A stretch of DNA of 64,000 nt, taken from the NCBI GenBank assembly GCA_050743075.1, contig JBOGDS010000003.1:15385-79384 (forward strand), given 5' to 3'. Both the position numbers and the translations under genes were made by a program. The notes under the pieces are model-generated. The model ran no database searches and was not told the DNA's origin. It saw only the letters and a program-made list of their open reading frames with translations. Shown here in pieces: positions 7,584-15,917 of this stretch. Every line of letters starts with the position of its first letter. Within the stretch, counting starts at the first letter, position 1. This stretch comes from JBOGDS01 sp050743075 (GTDB lineage Bacteria; Actinomycetota; Actinomycetes; Jiangellales; Jiangellaceae).

Positions 7584-9416
7584 ATGATCATGGGAACGGC
7601 GGGCACGCAGCCGTCCATGACGAGTGTCCTGATCGTGGGGGCGGGCCTGCTCGGCACCTCGCTGGGGCTCGCGTTGCGGCGGGCCGGAGTCGACGTGCGG
7701 CTGCGCGACAACGACGACGGCGCCCGGGCCGAGGCCGTGCGGCTGGGCGCCGGGCGCCCCGACGAACCAGGAGAGCCGGCCGAGCTCGCGGTGGTCGGGG
7801 TACCTCCCGCGGCGACAGCGCGTGCCGTCGTCGAGGTCCTCGACGGAGGGCTCGCCGAGTACGCCACCGACGTCGCCAGCGTCAAGGCCCAACTTGCGGA
7901 GCAGGTCAGGTCGCTCGCCCAGCAGCCGGGCCGGTACGTGGGCGGGCATCCGATGGCCGGCCGTGAGGTCTCAGGCCCCGGTGCGGCGCTGGTCGACCTG
8001 TTCGAAGGTCGCCCGTGGGTGCTCTGCCCGGACGCGGACACCGACCCGCAGGCAGTGGGCCGGGCGCTGCGGGTCGCACGGCTGGCCGGTGCCGTCCCCG
8101 TCACCATGCCGGCGAACGACCACGATGCCGCCGTCGCCCTGGTATCGCACGCGCCGCACCTGGTGGCCGCCCTCGTCGCGGCGCGGTTCGTCGACGCGCC
8201 GGCACACGAGGTCCGGCTCGCCGGCCCGGGCGTCACCGACGTCACCAGAGTCGCCGCCGGCGACCCGTCGATGTGGACCGAGATCCTCGCTGCCAACGCG
8301 AGCGCTGTGGCCGATGTGCTCACGGCCCTGCGGACGGACCTCGACAGGGCGCTGGCCGCGCTCGGATCAGCGTCACCCGGACCCGGCGGAGCTCTGACCG
8401 AGCTCCTTCGGGCCGGCGTCGACGGACGGGGCCGGCTGCCCGGCAAGCACGGCGCCCCGCCGACCGACTACGCGACCGTGGCCGTCGTCGTCGACGACCG
8501 CCCCGGACAGCTGGCGGCCCTCTTCGCCGACGCCGGGCGCGCCGGGGTCAACGTCGAGGACGTCCGGATCGAGCACAGTCCGGGCCAGCCGGTCGGGCTG
8601 GTCGAGCTCGACGTGCGACCTGGCTCAGACCTCGTGCTGGCCTCGGCGTTGCAGGAGGTCGGGTGGAGCGTGCACGGCGCCGCACTACCCTCGTCCCGTC
8701 CCGCGTCCGCCGCAGGAGGAGTGCACGTGCAGCAGCCGCTGTCCCTCGTCGTCGCCATCGACGGGCCGTCCGGATCGGGCAAGTCGACGGTCGCCCGCCG
8801 GGTCGCGGCTGCGCTCGGGCTGCGTTTTCTCGACACCGGCGCCATGTACCGGGCCCTCACCTGGTGGCTGATGGAGCAGGGCGTCGACCTCGCCGACCAG
8901 GAGCGCGTGGCGGCCCTCGCCACCTCCCTTCCCTTGCGGATGGGGCTGGATCCGACCAACCCGACCGTGCATGTCGGCACGACCGACGTCGGCGCGGCCA
9001 TCCGGGAGACCCGCATCTCCGCCGCCGTCAGCTCCGTGGCGACAAACCTGGGCGTCCGCGCCGAGTTGGTGCGCCGCCAGCGCGCCGTCGTCGACGAGGG
9101 CGGCGTCGTCGCCGAGGGCCGTGACATCACGACCGTGGTCGCACCGGACGCGCCCGTGCGTGTGTTGCTGACCGCAAGCGAGCATGCACGCCTCGCCCGG
9201 CGGGCGCGCGACGTGCACGGAGTCGACGACGCCGAGGCGGTCGAGGCCACCCGCGACCAGGTGCTCCGGCGCGACGCCGACGACTCCGCCGTGGCGCGCT
9301 TCCTCGAGGCGACCGACGGCGTCGACGTCGTCGACTCGTCGGAGCTGACCCTCGACGAGGCCGTCCGTGCCATTCTCGACCTGGTTCGGCAACGGGTCGG
9401 GGTGACGCCGGCATGA
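7584..9416 (+). CDS. tyrA-cmk: Prephenate dehydrogenase with ACT domain, continuous in frame with cytidylate kinase
   Basis: A single open frame of 610 codons. Residues about 12-290 are an NAD(P)-dependent TyrA (GAGLLG nucleotide-binding motif; GGHPMAGREVSG, the prephenate site segment). Residues about 295-365 are an ACT domain (VAVVVDDRPGQLAALF). After a linker, residues 382-610 are a complete cytidylate kinase with P-loop GPSGSGKST. There is no stop codon between them, so TyrA made from this gene must carry Cmk at its C-terminus. Starts at 7584, 7590 or 7617 are possible; the purine-rich run upstream favours the first two. Usually these are separate adjacent genes in actinobacteria. TyrA gives 4-hydroxyphenylpyruvate and Cmk phosphorylates CMP/dCMP. 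Confidence 0.85.
   Translation: MIMGTAGTQPSMTSVLIVGAGLLGTSLGLALRRAGVDVRLRDNDDGARAEAVRLGAGRPDEPGEPAELAVVGVPPAATARAVVEVLDGGLAEYATDVASVKAQLAEQVRSLAQQPGRYVGGHPMAGREVSGPGAALVDLFEGRPWVLCPDADTDPQAVGRALRVARLAGAVPVTMPANDHDAAVALVSHAPHLVAALVAARFVDAPAHEVRLAGPGVTDVTRVAAGDPSMWTEILAANASAVADVLTALRTDLDRALAALGSASPGPGGALTELLRAGVDGRGRLPGKHGAPPTDYATVAVVVDDRPGQLAALFADAGRAGVNVEDVRIEHSPGQPVGLVELDVRPGSDLVLASALQEVGWSVHGAALPSSRPASAAGGVHVQQPLSLVVAIDGPSGSGKSTVARRVAAALGLRFLDTGAMYRALTWWLMEQGVDLADQERVAALATSLPLRMGLDPTNPTVHVGTTDVGAAIRETRISAAVSSVATNLGVRAELVRRQRAVVDEGGVVAEGRDITTVVAPDAPVRVLLTASEHARLARRARDVHGVDDAEAVEATRDQVLRRDADDSAVARFLEATDGVDVVDSSELTLDEAVRAILDLVRQRVGVTPA
8714..8729 (+). promoter_or_regulatory. Internal ribosome binding site and start for cytidylate kinase
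   Basis: AGGAGGA at 8714-8720 is the best Shine-Dalgarno match in this operon. It sits six bases before GTG 8727, in the same frame as the fused ORF. It implies that free Cmk is made in addition to the TyrA-Cmk fusion. GTG 8721 is too close to the SD to be used. Confidence 0.6.
8727..9416 (+). CDS. cmk: Cytidylate kinase, probable internally initiated product
   Basis: Starting at GTG 8727 this gives a 229-residue (d)CMP kinase of normal length. The P-loop lysine is residue 19 (GSGKST). The motifs LDTGAMYRA, for substrate binding, and VVAEGRDITT are intact, as is the RRDADDSA lid region. It supplies CDP/dCDP for nucleotide pools. Its 3' end overlaps the acyltransferase start (ATGA). In the known actinobacterial order rluB-cmk-der this is the cmk position. 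It shares all its sequence with the fused frame above. Confidence 0.75.
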   Translation: MQQPLSLVVAIDGPSGSGKSTVARRVAAALGLRFLDTGAMYRALTWWLMEQGVDLADQERVAALATSLPLRMGLDPTNPTVHVGTTDVGAAIRETRISAAVSSVATNLGVRAELVRRQRAVVDEGGVVAEGRDITTVVAPDAPVRVLLTASEHARLARRARDVHGVDDAEAVEATRDQVLRRDADDSAVARFLEATDGVDVVDSSELTLDEAVRAILDLVRQRVGVTPA

Positions 9417-10093
9417 AGGCGCCCACCCGCAGGGGCGCGGCGGCGGGCTGGCGGATCGCCCATGTCGTGATGCCGACCGGCTGGTCGGTCCGTGCCCACG
9501 ACGCGCATCTGGTGCCGGCGACCGGGCCGGTGATCCTCGCGCCCAACCACGCCGGGTTCCTCGACGCTCCGCTCCTGATGGGTGCGGTGCCCCGCCCGAT
9601 CCACTGCCTGACCAAGAAGGAGATGTTCTTGGGTCCGATGGGCTGGTTCCTGCGGGCCATCGGGCAGATCCCGATCGACCGCAGCGGCCCGGACCGCACG
9701 GCGCTGCTACGGTCGGCGGCCGTCCTGGCGGAAGGCCGGGTGCTCGTGGTCTATCCGGAGGGCCAGCGAGGCACCGGAGACTTCGCCGACGTGCGACCGG
9801 GTCTGGCCTGGTTCGCGTTGCGGTCCGGCGCCCCCGTGGTTCCGGTCGTGTCACTCGGGACCGGCGCCAGGGGGACGACCTGGACGGCCGTGCCAGCCGT
9901 GCGGTCACGGTTGGACGTCGTCTTCGGGCCGCCTGTGGAGGTTCCTGCCGGTGAGCGCTCCCGGGCCGCATTGACGTCTGCCAGCGAGAAGCTGCGCGAC
10001 GCCCTGACCGCGCACCACGCCGCGGTGGTACGACGGTTCGGCCAGGCACCCAGCGACGGCCACCCGGCTTCGACCGGCGAGGAGACGACGTGA
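9413..10093 (+). CDS. 1-acyl-glycerol-3-phosphate acyltransferase (PlsC-like)
   Basis: A 226-residue acyltransferase with the catalytic H(X4)D motif at H46 and D51 (NHAGFLD) and the glycerol-phosphate-binding YPEGQRG motif. It transfers a fatty acyl group to lysophosphatidic acid at the inner membrane face. No clear membrane segment is seen, so it is probably peripheral. ATG 9413 overlaps the cmk stop and its own stop overlaps der, keeping the operon coupled. Several PlsC paralogues are normal in actinobacteria, so the exact acceptor is uncertain. Confidence 0.85.
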   Translation: MKAPTRRGAAAGWRIAHVVMPTGWSVRAHDAHLVPATGPVILAPNHAGFLDAPLLMGAVPRPIHCLTKKEMFLGPMGWFLRAIGQIPIDRSGPDRTALLRSAAVLAEGRVLVVYPEGQRGTGDFADVRPGLAWFALRSGAPVVPVVSLGTGARGTTWTAVPAVRSRLDVVFGPPVEVPAGERSRAALTSASEKLRDALTAHHAAVVRRFGQAPSDGHPASTGEETT

Positions 10094-11493
10094 CCGACGG
10101 TTCGGGCCCGGTCGAGGACGTTCACGCGGACGTGCTCGACGACGAGCCCTACGCCGCTGGCGACCACGACGGCCCGGTGCCTGTCGTCGCCGTCGTAGGA
10201 CGGCCGAACGTCGGCAAGTCCACGCTGGTCAACCGCATCCTCGGGCGGCGCGAAGCCGTCGTCGAGGACGTGCCGGGCGTGACCCGTGACCGGGTCGCGT
10301 ACGACGCGACCTGGTCCGGGCGACGGTTCACGCTGGTCGACACCGGCGGCTGGGACCCCGAGGCCGAGGGGATGGCTGCGCGGATCACGGCGCAGGCCGA
10401 GGTGGCCGCGGCCGCGGCCGATGTCGTGGTGTTCGTCGTCGACACAACCGTGGGCACCACCGACGCGGACGAGAACGTCGTACGCGTGTTGCGGCGTGCG
10501 GGGAAGCCGGTCGTGCTCGCGGCCAACAAGGTCGACGGCCCGACGGCCGAGGCCGAAGCAGCGGCGCTGTGGAACCTGGGGCTCGGTGAGCCCCACGCCG
10601 TCTCGGCCCTGCACGGGCGGGGGAGCGGTGACCTCCTCGACGCAGTGCTCGAAGCCCTTCCCGACGCGCCGGCCGAGACCTTCGACGTGGAGGTCGGTGG
10701 GCCGCGCCGGGTGGCTCTCGTCGGCAAGCCGAACGTCGGCAAGTCAAGCCTGCTCAACCGGCTCGCGGGCGAGGACCGGGTGGTCGTCGACGCCGTGGCC
10801 GGTACGACCGTCGACCCTGTCGACGAGCTCGTGTCGCTGGGCGGGCGCACCTGGCGGTTCGTCGATACGGCCGGAATCCGGCGGCGGGTGCAGGAGGCGT
10901 CGGGTGCGGAGTACTTCGCCTCGCTGCGTACCGCGGCGGCTCTCGATCGGTCCGAGGTGGCGGTCGTGCTGATCGATGCCAGCGAGCCGCTCTCGGAGCA
11001 GGACCTGCGGATCGTGTCGACGGTCGTCGATGCCGGCCGCGCTCTCGTCCTCGCCTACAACAAGTGGGATCTGCTCGATGAGGAGCGCCGGCTGACCCTG
11101 GACCGCGAGATCGACCGGCAGCTGGTCCGGGTCACCTGGGCGCCGCGGGTCAACCTCTCGGCCCGGACCGGCCGGCATGCCGACCGTCTGGTGCCGGCGA
11201 TCGACACCGCGCTCACGGGCTGGGAGACCAGGGTTCCTACCGGGCGGCTGAACGCGTTCCTCGGCCAGCTCGTTGCCGCCCACCCGCACCCGGTCCGTGG
11301 CGGCAAGCAGCCGCGGATCCTGTTCGCGACCCAGGCCGGCACGCGGCCGCCGCGGTTCGTGCTGTTCACGACCGGCTTCCTCGAGGCGTCCTATCGGCGC
11401 TTCATCGAGCGCCGCCTGCGCGAGGACTTCGGTTTCGCCGGCACGCCGATCGAGGTCTCGATGCGTATCCGGGAGAAGCGCTCGCGCGCGTGA
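10090..11493 (+). CDS. der: Ribosome assembly GTPase Der (EngA)
   Basis: A 467-residue GTPase with two tandem G domains (P-loop lysines K43 in GRPNVGKST and K218 in GKPNVGKSS). Each has DTGG/DTAG switch and NKxD motifs (NKVD, NKWD), followed by the C-terminal KH-like domain (KQPRILFATQAG). Der is needed for 50S subunit maturation. It has a short acidic N-terminal extension before the first G domain. The start GTG 10090 overlaps the upstream stop. It is the last gene of the operon; a hairpin-rich intergenic segment and terminator follow. Confidence 0.95.
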   Translation: MTDGSGPVEDVHADVLDDEPYAAGDHDGPVPVVAVVGRPNVGKSTLVNRILGRREAVVEDVPGVTRDRVAYDATWSGRRFTLVDTGGWDPEAEGMAARITAQAEVAAAAADVVVFVVDTTVGTTDADENVVRVLRRAGKPVVLAANKVDGPTAEAEAAALWNLGLGEPHAVSALHGRGSGDLLDAVLEALPDAPAETFDVEVGGPRRVALVGKPNVGKSSLLNRLAGEDRVVVDAVAGTTVDPVDELVSLGGRTWRFVDTAGIRRRVQEASGAEYFASLRTAAALDRSEVAVVLIDASEPLSEQDLRIVSTVVDAGRALVLAYNKWDLLDEERRLTLDREIDRQLVRVTWAPRVNLSARTGRHADRLVPAIDTALTGWETRVPTGRLNAFLGQLVAAHPHPVRGGKQPRILFATQAGTRPPRFVLFTTGFLEASYRRFIERRLREDFGFAGTPIEVSMRIREKRSRA

Positions 11494-11668
11494 TCCGTCG
11501 CTGGACGCCAGACACGGCGAGACTGTGCACGAACCGGTGGACAACAGGCCCTGCGCTGGGGGAAACCGAGCCGGTCCTGTGGACATCTTGTGGCCAGGAG
11601 AAGAAGGCCGAAAAAGATGCCGCCAGCCCCTTGCGCGGGGGTCGCCACGAGGGCTAGACATCTCTCAC

Positions 11669-11778
11669 GTCACCAGCGACGAGATCCGGCTCCTGGGTTC
11701 GCCCAGGAGCACGCAGGTACCGGGAAACCGGTCCACGCGGAAGGGTCCCCGGAGCAGGTGACAAGGCTCCGCGGAGCC
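11669..11778 (+). ncRNA. Candidate structured RNA downstream of der
   Basis: Within 110 bases there are several nested perfect helices. A closing stem is possible between GTCACC (11669-11674) and GGTGAC (11757-11762). Inside it is a 9-bp hairpin with a TTCG tetraloop (11689-11710) and a 5-bp hairpin with a GAAA tetraloop (11719-11732). A 14-base perfect palindrome follows at 11765-11778. UUCG and GNRA loops are favoured in stable functional RNAs. No known family was recognised: it is not tmRNA, RNase P, SRP or tRNA by their conserved cores. It could also be a 3' UTR element of the operon. The flanking bases 11494-11668 show no gene. Confidence 0.35.
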
Positions 11779-11822
11779 GGCTCGTCGAGCGATCGGTGGG
11801 TGCGGGCGATGTGGGGCTGGGC

Positions 11823-11855
11823 GAGGCCCCTCCATCTCATACATGGAGGGGCCTC
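11823..11855. terminator. Intrinsic bidirectional terminator
   Basis: A perfect 13-bp stem (11823-11835 with 11843-11855) encloses a 7-base loop. It lies between the end of the der operon and the convergent DUF305 gene that ends at 11881. It has no T-run, which is usual for high-GC actinobacteria. Confidence 0.85.
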
Positions 11856-11880
11856 GTCGTCGTGAGTGCGGCGGCCACCG

Positions 11881-12555
11881 TCAGGGCGTCGAGGACGCGG
11901 CGATGTCGGCCAACAGGCCGTTCATGCGTGCGATCTCGATGCGCTGGTCTGCGTCGATGTGCTGCGCCAGCTGGAACACGGCCGGCTCCTGCCCACCGGC
12001 GCCACCTGACAGCAGCTCGTCGACCATGACGAGCGCGCCCTCGTGGTGTCGGATCATGTACAGCAGGAAGAGCTCGTCGAAGTCGCGGCCCGTCGCCCGG
12101 CCCAACCGGTCGAGGTCGGCTTCGGTCAGCATGCCTGGCATCAGGTTGCCGGCGTCGCCGCCGTGGTGTTCGTGAGAGGACGCGTCGGGTACCTGTTCGC
12201 CGCGGTCCTCGAGCCAGCTCTCGAGCTGGACGATCTCGTCGCGCTGGGAGACGTCCATCCGCTCGGCCAAGAGCGGGATGTCGTCGCGCCCGGTCCGGTC
12301 GGCCACCAGCGCTGTCATCACCAGGGCCTGCTCGTGGTGGTGGATCATGCCCTGGACGAACGCCACGTCGGCCGGCGTGTGGGGCGGCTCGTTGAGTGCC
12401 GAGGCTGCGTCCTCCGTCAGCTCCCGGCCGGGCTCACCGGGTGAACCGAGCTGGACGACCACTGGCGGTTCCCGCTGGTCATCGTCGGACGTGCAGCCGG
12501 CCAGCGCCACCACGCCCAGGATCGCCGCGACGGATCTGCGTGCATGCAATGTCAA
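11881..12555 (-). CDS. DUF305 family lipoprotein
   Basis: The mature protein has two copies of the DUF305 signature (MIHHHEQALVM and MIRHHEGALVM), each ending a helix rich in His and Met. This family forms ferritin-like four-helix bundles, and some members bind copper. The signal peptide ends in the lipobox VALAGC, so the protein is anchored outside the membrane. The start is uncertain. TTG 12555, five to six bases after GGAG, gives a 21-residue signal with correct proportions; the frame is open to ATG 12651, but that would place 32 extra residues before the signal. It is divergent from the secreted LVIVD protein at 12691. Confidence 0.82.
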   Translation of the reverse strand: MTLHARRSVAAILGVVALAGCTSDDDQREPPVVVQLGSPGEPGRELTEDAASALNEPPHTPADVAFVQGMIHHHEQALVMTALVADRTGRDDIPLLAERMDVSQRDEIVQLESWLEDRGEQVPDASSHEHHGGDAGNLMPGMLTEADLDRLGRATGRDFDELFLLYMIRHHEGALVMVDELLSGGAGGQEPAVFQLAQHIDADQRIEIARMNGLLADIAASSTP

Positions 12556-12690
12556 CAGGGTCTCCGGGGAGGTCACGGCTTGTGACAGCTCTGGCCGTTC
12601 GTGCACCGTGGCAGTAATGTCTCTGCCAATCGTACGGTCCGAGCGAGGCACCAGGCCACCGTGACGACCGCTGTGCCGGAGGTGGAAGCC

Positions 12691-14493
12691 GTGGCCAGGA
12701 AGCCAATTCCTACCGCTCGCGTCCGACGCCGCAGCCTGGCGGTCGCCGGGTCTGCGCTGCTGATGGCCGGACTGCTGCCGCTGGCGGCGTCAGCGCAGGG
12801 AGAAGATCCGCGCATCGGCCTCGAACCGGGTTACCCGGTTGCCGAGGAGGCGAGCTGGAACGTCGAGCGGCTCGCCAACGTGCCCCGCGTTCCGCCGTTC
12901 GACGCCCCGCCCAACAACTTCGGCTTCGTCAACTCCGACCTCGCGTTCACCGGCGACAACGCGATCGTCGGCAGCTTCAACGGCTTCCAGATCTACGACG
13001 TCTCAGATCCCGCGGACCCGTTCCTGCGAGGCTCGTTCGTCTGTCCCGGTGGGCAGGGCGACGTGTCGGTCTTCGGCGACCTGCTGTTCATGTCGGTCGA
13101 GGAGACGCGTGGGCGGATCGACTGCGGCACCCAGGGGGCGCCGGGCGCAGTGAACCCGGAGCGGTTCCGCGGCGTGCGGATCTTCGACATCAGCGACATC
13201 GACGCGCCCGTTCAGGTGGCTGCCGTCCAGTTGTGCCGCGGCTCGCACACGCACACGCTGGTGACCGACCCCGACGACAGCGAGAACATCTACGTCTACA
13301 ACTCCGGCACCGCCGGAGTACGTTCGCCGGACGAGCTCGCCGGCTGCATGAACAGCCCGTTGACGACGGATCCGGTGACCGACCCGAATGTGACGCTGTG
13401 GCGTATCGACGTCATCCAGGTGCCGCTCGACGCGCCCGAGGACGCAGCGGTCGTCAGCCAGCCACGCATCTTCACCGACGAGGACACCGGCGCCTTCAAC
13501 GGCCTGCAGAACACACTCCCGGGCGCGCTGCACCCGTCCGGCACTCCCTACGGGCCGCTGCCCAACACCAACACCTGCCACGACATGACCGCCTACCCGG
13601 CGCTGGGCATCGCGGCCGGCGCGTGCCAGGGCAATGGGATCCTGCTCGACATCACCGACCCGGTGAACCCGGTGCGCCTGGATGCCGTATCCGACCCGAA
13701 CTTCTCCTACTGGCACTCGGCCACGCTGAACAACGACGGCACCAAGGTCATCTTCACCGACGAGTGGGGCGGCGGCACGAGTGCCCGCTGCCGGGTGACC
13801 GACCAGCCCGAGTGGGGAGCCGACGCGATCTTCGACATCGTGGACGGGAAGATGGAGTTCGCGAGTTACTACAAGCTGCCGGTGCCGCAGACCACCCAGG
13901 AGAACTGTGTCGCACACAACGCGTCTCTCGTGCCGGTGCCCGGTCGCGACATCTTGATGCAGGCCTGGTACCAGGGCGGCCTGTCGATGATCGACTTCAC
14001 TGACTCGAGCAACCCGACCGAGATCGCGTTCTTCGACCGCGGCCCGATCAACGTGCCCAACCCGACCACGCTCAACCTCGGCGGCTTGTGGTCGACGTAC
14101 TGGTACAACGGCAACGTCTTCGGAACCGAGATCGCCCGCGGCTTCGACACGTTCGCGCTGCTGGCCAGCGACCATATCTCCCAGAACGAGATCGACGCGG
14201 CCTCCGAGGTTCAGTTCGACGAGTTCAACTCCCAGCTGCAGCCGCAGATCACGTGGGCGCCGAGCTTCGCGGTGGTCGGCTCCTACCTGGACCAGCTGGT
14301 CCGGGCCGACGACATCACCGAGAAGAAGGCCAAGCAGGTCCAGAAGGGCATCGACCGCGCCAAACGCCTCGTCGACCGAGGCCAGGACCGCGCGGCGGGT
14401 GAGGTGCTCCGCGCCACCGCGCGGCTGCTGAACCAGCCAGCTGAGAAGACGCTGCGTACCGCCCTGCAGGACCTGGCCGAGTCGCTGCGCTAA
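12691..14493 (+). CDS. Secreted LVIVD-repeat beta-propeller protein
   Basis: A 600-residue protein with a cleavable signal peptide (positively charged RVRRR, hydrophobic core, cleavage near ASAQG at about residue 36). The body has repeated blades of the LVIVD type (FQIYDVSDPADP, VRIFDISDIDAP, ILLDITDPVNP, LSMIDFTDSSNP), with conserved His-containing links such as CRGSHTHT and NTCHDM. The last 90 residues form a Lys/Arg-rich helical segment. Such proteins are exported, with no assigned enzymatic role. GTG 12691 was chosen because GGAGGTGG precedes it at 12678-12685; the frame is open further upstream to 12601 but lacks such a site. A long palindrome follows. Confidence 0.82.
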   Translation: MARKPIPTARVRRRSLAVAGSALLMAGLLPLAASAQGEDPRIGLEPGYPVAEEASWNVERLANVPRVPPFDAPPNNFGFVNSDLAFTGDNAIVGSFNGFQIYDVSDPADPFLRGSFVCPGGQGDVSVFGDLLFMSVEETRGRIDCGTQGAPGAVNPERFRGVRIFDISDIDAPVQVAAVQLCRGSHTHTLVTDPDDSENIYVYNSGTAGVRSPDELAGCMNSPLTTDPVTDPNVTLWRIDVIQVPLDAPEDAAVVSQPRIFTDEDTGAFNGLQNTLPGALHPSGTPYGPLPNTNTCHDMTAYPALGIAAGACQGNGILLDITDPVNPVRLDAVSDPNFSYWHSATLNNDGTKVIFTDEWGGGTSARCRVTDQPEWGADAIFDIVDGKMEFASYYKLPVPQTTQENCVAHNASLVPVPGRDILMQAWYQGGLSMIDFTDSSNPTEIAFFDRGPINVPNPTTLNLGGLWSTYWYNGNVFGTEIARGFDTFALLASDHISQNEIDAASEVQFDEFNSQLQPQITWAPSFAVVGSYLDQLVRADDITEKKAKQVQKGIDRAKRLVDRGQDRAAGEVLRATARLLNQPAEKTLRTALQDLAESLR

Positions 14494-14500
14494 GGCGCTG

Positions 14501-14562
14501 ATGCGGTCCAACTCCGCGAATGGCCGGCCGAGTCCGGTTTCGTTCGCGGAGTTGGACCGCAT
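14501..14562. repeat. 20-bp perfect palindrome with 22-nt loop, putative terminator or repeat element
   Basis: Arms 14501-14520 and 14543-14562 are perfectly complementary over 20 bases with a 22-nt loop. It begins eight bases after the stop of the LVIVD gene, so it probably terminates that transcript. The loop length and arm core match those of the palindrome at 1112-1166, suggesting both belong to one dispersed element. Confidence 0.75.
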
Positions 14563-14869
14563 CGTTCGGGTTGGTCGGGGGTGGCGGTGTGTTCCATCAG
14601 GAGCCGAGCGGTATGGAGTGTCCCGCTCCTGGCTCTGTCAACCGAGGTGCCTAGGGTATCCGGACGTGGATCGTCCGGAATTGGGCGTCCGGTTCCTGGC
14701 ATGCCTATCGCACGCTTCCCAGGCATGGACTGACTCGGGCGGCCGAGGAACCCTGGGGTTCGACCAGATCTCACGCCCTCGCGGCACGTCCGCGCACGTG
14801 AGCGGATGTTCCCAGCGGATCTACACTGCCTCCGTCCTCCCTGACTGAGCCATTCAGACGGGAGACGCC
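14563..14869. other. Intergenic region with an 8-bp inverted repeat, no gene seen
   Basis: No coding sequence with supporting signals was found. An inverted repeat TCCGGACG/CGTCCGGA (14659-14666 and 14672-14679, 5-base spacer) has the size of a regulator binding site. GACGGGAGA just before 14870 is the ribosome binding site of the following acetyltransferase. Confidence 0.4.
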
Positions 14870-15444
14870 ATGAGCGAATTGGCGACCGAGCCACTCAGTG
14901 CCGCGACATGGATTGCGTTCGTCCACCTGGCGGAGAAGCACCATGGCGTGTGGAACGGTTGCTGGTGCACCTGGTTCCATCGGGCCTCCACCGAGAGGGC
15001 CAGGGCTTCGAGGGTAACCGCGCGTACAAGGAGCGTCTGGTTCGCGAAGGCAGGGCTCATGCGGCCTTGGTCTTCGACGGTGATGTCGCGGTGGCGTGGT
15101 GCGAGTACGGTTCTCCGGCTGAGCTTCCGAACATCTACCACCTGAAGGAGTACAACGCGGGCCTCGACAAGGCGCCCGACTACCGCCTCACGTGCTTCTT
15201 TGTCGACAGGGACTACCGGCGCACGGGCGTCGCTGGCGTAGCGCTTCGTGGCGCCCTGGAGCTGATCGCAAAGGCGGGCGGTGGGGTGGTGGAGGCGTAC
15301 CCACAGGACACGCAGGGCAAGAGGACTTCGGGCTCCTTCCTCTACAACGGCACCCGCAGTCTCTTCGAGAAGGCCGGCTTCAGCTACGAGCGGTCCAAGG
15401 GAAAGAACCACTGCGTGATGCGCCTGACGGTCTCACCCAGCTAG
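14870..15444 (+). pseudogene. GNAT-family acetyltransferase, frameshifted
   Basis: The gene starts well: SD GGGAGA, then ATG 14870, then the family's N-terminal segment NGCWCTWFH. Near 14985-15000 the frame changes by one base. The rest (EGNRAYKERLV, then acetyl-CoA site VDRDYRRTGVAGVAL, then YNGTRSLFEKAGF) continues in the other frame to 15444. The two parts join into one normal acetyltransferase of about 190 residues. An internal start at 14908 would lack the conserved N-terminus. A second, intact relative with the similar NCWCAFF motif lies at 39610-40206. Either a real frameshift or a single-base sequence error. Confidence 0.8.
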
Positions 15445-15652
15445 GACACAGCGCGACGGAGCCTGGACGCACGCACCTCGGCACGTCAATACGTTGGCGG
15501 ATGCGCCGGACGGCTGTCCGTGCCGACCCGGTCGGGCCGATCCGATCGTGTGCGGGCGATCGCCTGAGACGCGTCGGAGGGTGGTTCAGCGTCGAGCCCG
15601 TGCCGTTCTTCGTCTACTGAGGCACGGCATGTCGGACGCTCCGGTTCTACCG

Positions 15653-15726
<74 letters not shown>

Positions 15727-15880
15727 GCCGCCGTCGCACGCCACAGCCAGCTGCGTCGGGGCGGTGAAACACTACCGTATGGCGCAGGGTCCGACGTCGC
15801 GTGACGATCTTGAGGCGGGACTGCCACCGGGCCGCCGTCACCACGTCGAGATCGTGGCGGGATGCCGCGCCGACACCGCG

Positions 15881-15910
15881 TTGCCAACTGCATCGATTGT
15901 GGGGTAGGCC
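15881..15910 (+). promoter_or_regulatory. Possible promoter of the LigD gene
   Basis: TTGCCA (15881-15886) and TAGGCC (15905-15910) with an 18-base spacer resemble a housekeeping promoter. Transcription would start about one base before the ATG at 15918, giving a leaderless mRNA, which is common in actinobacteria. Confidence 0.3.
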
Positions 15911-15917
15911 CTAGGCC

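Noticed and set aside
11669..11778. Identification of the structured segment as a known riboswitch, tmRNA, RNase P RNA or SRP RNA
   Set aside because: None of the conserved core sequences of those families could be found, and no gene starts directly downstream on the plus strand.
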